Shown: positions 58,121 to 64,000 of the stretch, piece by piece
Layout of the letters: every line of letters starts with the position of its first letter
How positions within the stretch are numbered: the first letter of the stretch is position 1
DNA from: Brachynemurus nebulosus
Taxonomy: Eukaryota; Arthropoda; Insecta; Neuroptera; Myrmeleontidae
Reading direction: 5' to 3'
DNA length: 64,000 nucleotides
Assembly (NCBI GenBank): GCA_035578155.1
Contig: JAPWDM010000005.1
Span: forward strand, 25,666,877 to 25,730,876
Position numbers and translations under genes: made by a program
Notes under the pieces: model-generated
What the model was told of the DNA's origin: nothing
Database searches by the model: none
Seen by the model: only the letters and a program-made list of their open reading frames with translations

Positions 58121-59563
58121 TTTAGTTATATGCGGCGTTCACTAGAGCGGCAGCATTTACTTAACATACAGAATGGAATATTGATTTCAATAATTTATGA
58201 TGCCATCTAGTAGTTGGGAGATATAATGTTATGTTCACATAATTTTACAGAATTCCTCAAATTTTAATTTTATAGAAAAAGAAAATTTTTGAGAAAATTT
58301 AATTCAAATATGCATAAAATTATCCAATGTTAATGCAAATTTTTGGATTTGAATTTGAAATAATTATACGGAATTTATTAAATTATATCATAGAATCAAA
58401 CCACTGAAGTTTGACTTTCCTCTCATAGATGTGGACACATTGTTTATTTTTCTTGGAATCATCGAATTAACTCATTAGTGACCAACGATATTACGAACAG
58501 TGGGATAATTTTCTTTGAACTTTTTCTTTAAAAAAAAGGCTGTAATGTGTAATATAGCTTATAAGTTTACCCACTGATTTTTAAATATACTAATTTTTAC
58601 TTCAATCCTTTATTAAGTGTTAGTAAAATGTATGTTTGAAACATAAAATATGAAATAACTGATAAAAATTAGTAGGTATCAAATTAAAAAATTTTTGGCA
58701 AAGAATTGATATTATGTAAAAAAATAGACGAGGAAGATATGTACGAGTAGCGATTATTCCACTACTAGCTTTTTGCAAATTTCATGATGTTTAACGTTTT
58801 AAATGAGAAAGAAAGATAATAATTAGATGTAATTAGGTAAACAAACAAGGAATGAACTTATATTTGAATGTTTATGTTTATAAGACCGATTTACAAGTTA
58901 TAATATATTAACTCTTTAAACAAATCATATGGAAAAATTTTTTTGTCTCAAAATGCCGGACTTTTTACTGCTAAAAGATAAGTACAATAGATAAGGTTAC
59001 AAAAAAAGAAAAAGAAAAAATCCAAGATCCCAACATCAAAAAAGTGAACCCTAGGAATTTACAAAATACAAATTATACCAAACTATATATGTTGCTAAAA
59101 TTGAACATTATTTAGAATTTTGTCGTATTTCGGAAAATTCGGTGAATATATACATATCATAGAATTTTGAGCCGCCATATTGCGGGACGAGTTAACTCGT
59201 CTTAATCATTTAAAGGTTAATTTTAATAAAATAAATGTAAATATGTATTAGAAAAAAAAATATTGAAATATTTAAAAACAATTTGGTGTGAATAAAATTT
59301 CTTGAACATTGTGGAATATTTTCTAACTAAAAATGATACGGTAATAGGGGAACTAAAATATTTACTTTTAAGTACCTACTTTAATTACTATTATTTTCGT
59401 AATATCAATTTCAGAAAGTTTGGATTAATAATTCAGTTTTTTAAAAAAAAGAAATTTTTATGTATAACCTTTATACACTTTATTTTCTATAAATTTATTT
59501 CAAATTTTTTTTCCATAGGATACCAGGTTTGGAGATTAACTTAAAGAAAAATAAAAGACTTAC

Positions 59564-61970
59564 CCTTTCGTATTAATAAACTTGTGACTCGACGTAACGC
59601 TTCACGTGGTGATCTCTGGTAAAATTTTGGCGTAAGATTAGGAGGTAATGTTAACGGTTTCTTCGAAGTATTGTCCCATGGATTCGAATGATGACCCGGG
59701 GCAAGTCTATCTAGATGTTCTATGGATGCAGGTCGGGGGTGCCTATGACGTGGATACCATCCTCTACCTGGACCACCGGCTAAACGTAATAATTCGGCAC
59801 CGACCATCGCTTGTTCTAATCCGGTACTTGAAACACCTCTTCGATAACCACCCGTATTTGATAAATTACTAACTGTATTTAATGTACCCATTGTATTACT
59901 TTGTCTTGGTGCTGTCCGACTACCACCGACCGTGGGCACGTCCGGTGCTCTCCGATGCGGCGTACGTGGAATATCACATCCACGAGCGAATATTGGCGTT
60001 TCTGGCAAAGAACATGATGTTTGCATGTGATGTTCTTCACGGGGACTTTGGGACGATCGTTTTAAGAACGTGCGTCGTTTTGTGCCCGGAAGTTCTGTGG
60101 GTAATGTGCGACGTTCGGACGGTACTTGACGCCCGGAGTAGTTATTTCGCGTGCCTCGGCTGAATTCTGCGTCCATTGATCGACTCTTTAGGCTGTTTGT
60201 GATTGGTTCACGATGTGGAGGGACTGCTGGTGGTTCTGACGTTGTGGGTAATGTGTCAGCTCGTTTCTGAGCAGGATTGGCAATTTCTTGATATTCGTCT
60301 TCGTCCTCCTCCACAGGGGACGGTGGTAATGGGGGAAAATCGTGGGGTACGACTTCTACGTGTACGGGGAAATCGACTGAGTTGGAATTACTTAAAGGCC
60401 AAGATTTTTCCATTTCTAATTGATGTGACAGTAACATTTCTTTGGCACTTTCGGATTTTTGGATACCATTTCGTTTGGGTTTTGAAGGCGTACCTTCATC
60501 TTGTTTTTGGATTTCGGAATTGCTGCTGGATTTTTGAATGTCGTATTTTGGCGGTTCGGGGGGAATATGTTTTGGTTTGTTGTGATGAGAAAGGTGTGAT
60601 TTTAAATTTAATTGGAGCGTGTCTTTGTAATTTCTATCTTCTAATCGAAGTCTTGACACATCGAGATCTTTACGTTCTAACAGTGAACTTATATTTTCTT
60701 CAATTTTTCGAAGTGGGGACATATCGGTGCTAGTTTGTCGAGGGCTTTCGATGTCTTCTTCCTCTTCGACGGTGACAGTTAACTCTCTGCGTGGTTGATA
60801 TTCGTCGGCTGAGAGTGTTGGTAGCGAAACCACCCGAACGAGATTTGGAGGCATTTGGTCATTGAAGGGCATTGGGATTTCCTCTTGTGGGGGACTATAT
60901 GTTTCGATGACGCCCTCTTTGATAAGGGATTTGAAATTGTCGAAAGTGGTCGAATGTTTCTTAAATTCGTTATGCCTACTCGGAGTACTGGATCGGGAAT
61001 AATTCGGGTCGCTGGAACGTCTCGACTGTGAACTGTGCGACGAATCTCTTGATATATTTAAATCTAAACTATATCTAGATTTTGGTGAATTTAACTCTTG
61101 GCTGATACGCGAATTCGGCATACTTAGATCTATACTAATTCGAGAATTTGGTGTCATCAGTTCTCGGCTAAATACTGAACTATTATTCCAGTCTGTGCCA
61201 CCGCTAAACCTCGAATGGGGTATACTTAAGTCGGAACTAAGTCGGGAATTTAAGGATAAATTTGAATTCGGCGACAGACTAACATTGTGCAGGGGTTTTC
61301 GTTCTTTGCGACCACGTCGTATAACGTATGTGCCGCTATTACTAAAATCGGACGATTGAACATCTTCTGGTAGCATGATTGGGTCATCGGAATCGGAAAA
61401 TGGGGAAACAATCTCATCCTCGGTACTACATGGTGGAGGGTCCGGCCAGTCGTCTAAATCTTTCAAACGATTCGGTATCGAACTAGTACTCGAGTGCGAT
61501 TGGTCCCCTGATTTTCGCCTGCGACGTCGTACAACTTTCGTGCTTCCTGGTGTCAACAGCGGGTCATCGTCCCCGATGGAAACTTCCCACGCAATACTAC
61601 TACGCTTTGAACAAGCGGATGGTGGTGGGGGTGGTAAGGATTCCTCTAAGGAATCGTCGGAGAAATGTTCATCATCGGCCAATTCACTTAGGGGCCGTAA
61701 CGGGGCGTTATCATCCAAATCGGTTATTAGATTGTCGTCACTTTCTACACGACGACGCACTTCGCGATGTCGATCGGCTGCACCGGGTACTGTACGAGGT
61801 GGTACCCACGTGGGTGAGCTGAGAATTGTGTTTGGGTTACGAGTGTCGTACGGTAAACTGGCGTATCGTTGTCCCACTGTGGTTTTTTGTTGTGTGTTTG
61901 GATGTAAACGAAAACCTTCGGCAGAGTCGGATTTATCCCAACCGTATGGACGTTGATGGCGTGTTTTTGG
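59564..61970 (-). CDS. Main exon of large disordered Ser/Pro-rich protein
   Basis: This 2407-nt exon encodes 802 residues plus one base, open throughout, from TTTTGTAG|CCAAAAACACGC to AAAGG|GTAAGT. The protein is rich in Ser, Pro, Arg and Asp/Glu and probably largely disordered. Visible in order: a WDKSDSAEGFRLHPNTQ lead, acidic segments, a poly-Pro run (about residues 112-118), RRRRRKS (about 148-154), a block of NSR-S-DL-P repeats (about 234-306), acidic EEEEDIESP, a proline/acidic DFPPLPPSPVEEDEDE stretch, and a C-terminal RPASIEHLDRL...TPKFYQRSPREALRRVTSLL. It looks like a cytoskeletal or signalling scaffold with many phosphorylation and SH3-type sites, but I do not recognise the family. 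A GTG near 61877 is internal, not a start. Plus-strand frames over it are shadows. Confidence 0.9.
61053..61271 (-). repeat. Coding tandem repeats, NSR-S-DL-P motif
   Basis: Within the main exon, about six degenerate copies of a 13-14 residue unit can be read: LNSRLSSDLSIP, HSRFSGG, VFSRELMTP, NSRISIDLSMP, NSRISQELNSP and KSRYSLDLN. Each places Arg before Ser and an acidic residue after it. This is seen directly in the translation; a role as repeated phosphorylation or docking motifs is inference. Confidence 0.85.
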
Positions 61971-62030
61971 CTACAAAACAATGGAAAAATTAATTATTGA
62001 ATATTTTTCTGGCTGTTTTTTGGAACTTAC
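61971..62030 (-). other. 60-bp intron of the minus-strand gene
   Basis: On the minus strand CACTG|GTAAGT starts and TTTTGTAG ends it. Both flanking exons are phase 0 here. Its shortness contrasts with the 10- and 16-kb introns downstream. Confidence 0.85.
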
Positions 62031-62208
62031 CAGTGTTGTTTGGGTAGCTGCTGTGATTCCACCCTTTTCACCATTAACAATATACTCAATATTATTATAC
62101 TTGTTAAACTGGCTTAGTGGACTAGTCAAAATTTCTGTGCGTGTTTTACACTGATTGTTATTTTTCCGTTTTTCAACGCTTCTCTTTGCTGAATTTCCTG
62201 GCGAAACT
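62031..62208 (-). CDS. Upstream exon of the minus-strand gene
   Basis: This 178-nt exon follows CTATTTTTAG and ends before GTAAGT. Its first base completes an Arg codon with the two bases left by the 63919-64000 exon; then come 59 codons, starting VSPGNSAKRSVEKRKNNNQ, through ILTSPLSQFNKYNNIEYIVN, to AATQTTL. It is basic and polar with no known domain, consistent with the disordered character of the rest. An AG two bases further in would shift the frame and is rejected on phase. Confidence 0.88.
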
Positions 62209-63918
62209 CTAAAAATAGAAAGAAACAAATTAAAACTAATATCAGTAAAAGATAATGTAAATTATGTTTCTAAGAAATAAGGAAATACTATATTTTATTA
62301 CATATTTTGAAAATGTACTATGCACCGCCGAGTATACTGGTGCACATTTGGTGTTTTATTTTTGATAAGCACAGGAAGTGCCACTGTCAGATCAGTACAA
62401 ATAAAAAAGATAGAATAGGGAAAAAAGTTGAATAAAAATGCCACTGAAGAAATAACATGTGTATCATATCCAACAACATTGTATGGACCCAGATTGAACT
62501 GAATTATGTCATAAATATTATCAAAAACAACAAACGTCTTTTTTGAGAATATAAGCATACTGTTTCATTATAATTTGGTACTTTTGAGAATATCCAAGAA
62601 TCATTAACCAAAGATATATTTTTAGAAAGAAGGCCTAGAGCAATAAAAAAGCATCAGTGTTGTTTGTGCGTTTAATAAAACGCGAGTTGAGTGATAAAGT
62701 GGTATTTGTAGTGTTTTGGACATAAAATCTGGGGTTCCTAAGTTGCAGACAGTGGATAAAATTTCCCCTAACGATAGGGAGGTATACAATATTCTGGACT
62801 GGAAAGCTATAAACTTTAATACTTGGAAATACTTAAATCTGTTTTGAAATATATACATAAAATAGTGTATAGATAACAATAAAGCTGATTCTTAAAAAAA
62901 TATTCAAATCATTTTTATTACGTTTTATGACAAAAACAATAAAATTTACAACCCACAGTTCAAAATATTGTATACTTTATAAGAGTTAGTAAGAGACCAT
63001 TTAATCCGCTGTCTGCTCAGTAACTAGGGTTTTTCACAGCTTTTGGGATAAAATATACACGACAGTTAAGTGTATTTTTTGTAATTTATCATAAAAACAG
63101 ATAAATATATTCGACAATATTGTCTATAAATGTGTTACTAATGTTACGATGAGGGTTAGTTACGCGATAACTTGAAAAATATTATAGGTCAGAGAACAAA
63201 AATTTATATTTGTGCTATGCATTAAGCATTAAGGTAGTTGGTCGATAAAACGACTTTTTCAAAGGATTTTAACGAAACTTCTCTAGATATTTATTTACTC
63301 CAATACCAATAATACTAGCCCTTGCATAATGATGCATAATGTGAATCAAAATCACGAGACAGTAAGAAACTTAAACAATTACTATAATAACTTTCTTTGA
63401 TAAAAATAGTTTTTAACGGCTTTTAAGCATTTTTTAATCAGTACATTGTATAAGAACATAAGTTATTGCATCATTTAATTTTGTTACAGATGTATTTTTC
63501 AAAATTTTCATAATATTATAAAATTGAAATAAAATGTTTCTACGTGTAAATTAATGCTTTATCTTGTTTACAGAAGTAACTTTGAGTGATGTTTTTTCGA
63601 TGAAACTTTTTTTATGCGATCCCGACCAACCGCATAAAAAAAAGTTTTTTGTACAATCTGGATCGAACTATACTTTTTATAGCTATTTATGATATTTTTG
63701 AATATATTTTTTTTGTGCGATTTTTTTTATGCGGTCCCCTCCACCGCACAAAAACAGGATCAACTGTATTTATTGAATTCACACTGAGAAACTATAACAC
63801 TATACTTTTAGATGGAAAGCAATTTCATTATTTTTGTTGTGACAGACTCGTCAGTTTTCTAGTTTCGTAAAATAAAACTATGTACTATGGGATATTATTA
63901 TTATTATTATGTTCGTAC
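62209..63918 (-). other. Intron of the minus-strand gene, ~1.7 kb
   Basis: Starts GTACGA and ends CTATTTTTAG on the minus strand. It contains the inverted second copy of the pogo-like element (about 63345-63766) and a (TTA)n tract near 63895-63910. Minus-strand frames at 62298-62558 and 62622-62879 have no splice support and are not called. Confidence 0.75.
63345..63766. mobile_element. pogo-like element, copy 2, truncated
   Basis: Its reverse complement matches 3982-4512 through most of its length (ATTGCATCATTTAATTTTGT, TTTTTCAAAATTTTCATAAT, ATGCGGTCCC). The right terminus AGGATCAACTG is followed by TA. The left terminus equivalent to the other copy's CTG end is missing. Non-coding. Confidence 0.7.
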
Positions 63919-64000
63919 CGTGGTAGAAGTGTTGCAATAAGACGTTCTGCTTCTTCAGGCGGCGGTGGAAAATCCATTTCACTTGTCGTCTGCTGTGTCT
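63919..64000 (-). CDS. Upstream exon of the minus-strand gene (partial)
   Basis: The visible 82 bases end CCACG|GTACGA on the minus strand, leaving two bases of an Arg codon. The frame reads TQQTTSEMDFPPPPEEAERL and IATLLP. The acidic, proline-rich FPPPPEEAE motif suits the scaffold-like remainder. The exon continues past the right edge, so the start codon and N-terminal domains lie outside the window. The donor GTACGA is acceptable but not ideal; phase agreement with 62208 is the main support. Confidence 0.82.

Larger units (their letters stand above)
43905..59563 (-). other. Large intron of the minus-strand gene, ~15.7 kb
   Basis: Runs from the GTAAGT donor after the main exon to the TTTCAG acceptor at 43905. 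Mobile elements inside it are listed separately. The gaps (45430-47177, 47466-48069, 49696-50454, 52240-53499, 54472-55525, 57330-59563) are AT-rich and show no exon that I could support, apart from the doubtful small frame at 57962. A fragment of the CCTCCGGAATGAAATA repeat family is near 46130. AGACTGCGTCAGAAA near 48884 also occurs near 41880. Confidence 0.7.

Noticed and set aside
61875..61877. GTG as a translation start for the long minus-strand frame
   Set aside because: The frame continues upstream 31 codons to a clear AG acceptor at 61971 and joins in phase with two further exons.
59648..61956. Plus-strand open frames of 74-193 codons opposite the main exon
   Set aside because: They are shadows of the 802-codon minus-strand exon: they have no splice context and unnatural composition, and the minus strand has the phase-consistent exon chain.
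59564..61970. Assigning the large protein to a named family such as NHS/GUKholder or Scribble
   Set aside because: I compared the visible motifs with what I remember of these proteins and found no convincing match. Naming it would be a guess.
1..64000. CRISPR arrays, operons, ribosome-binding sites, prophage
   Set aside because: The window is eukaryotic (spliced profilin, insect repeats). The repeats seen are inverted-repeat transposons and microsatellites, with no regularly spaced direct-repeat array.

Overview
The window is AT-rich, repeat-dense nuclear DNA from an animal, almost certainly an insect. Genes have short exons in long introns with GT-AG junctions, and exons 2 and 3 of profilin match the insect protein closely (from memory of the Drosophila chic sequence). 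The mix of piggyBac, mariner, pogo, hAT and Harbinger remnants, plus a dispersed repeat ending in CCCGCGGCTTCGCCCGCG, fits Hemiptera or Lepidoptera, but I cannot fix the order.

Two genes can be supported. (1) Profilin on the plus strand: coding exons at 24770-24941 and 25802-25899, with a probable spliced 3' UTR exon at about 27300-27410. Its first coding exon, about 37 codons, was not found in the preceding 24 kb and may lie left of the window. (2) A large minus-strand gene, assembled from exons whose splice phases all agree: 63919-64000 (partial), 62031-62208, 59564-61970, 43836-43904 and the terminal exon 33569-33645. It encodes about 935 residues here of a Ser/Pro-rich, probably disordered protein with a short basic, aromatic C-terminal tail. 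I do not recognise it. Its introns are about 1.7 kb, 60 bp, 15.7 kb and 10.2 kb and hold much of the window's transposon load. The two genes converge, with about 6 kb between their 3' ends.

Most of the rest is mobile DNA, largely miniature inverted-repeat elements recognisable by their terminal repeats and target-site duplications. By region: 1-9.3 kb has Harbinger, pogo-like and hAT-like pieces; 10.6-12.7 kb has two adjacent long-TIR MITEs, a diverged tandem repeat of about 325 bp and a TTAA-flanked element; 17-24.2 kb has two pogo-like elements, a hAT MITE and a piggyBac-like MITE; 28-31.2 kb has an inverted-repeat element and a MITE nested inside another; 34-41 kb has TTAA, Harbinger, mariner-like and hAT elements in the last intron; 44.6-57.4 kb has further TTAA, hAT, foldback, piggyBac and mariner remnants.

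No intact transposase, rRNA, tRNA, CRISPR array or prokaryotic feature was seen. The most useful results are the minus-strand gene model with its two tiny 3' exons, two insertions dated by an empty site in a second copy of the host repeat, and an internally deleted piggyBac element that keeps the cysteine-rich end of its transposase.
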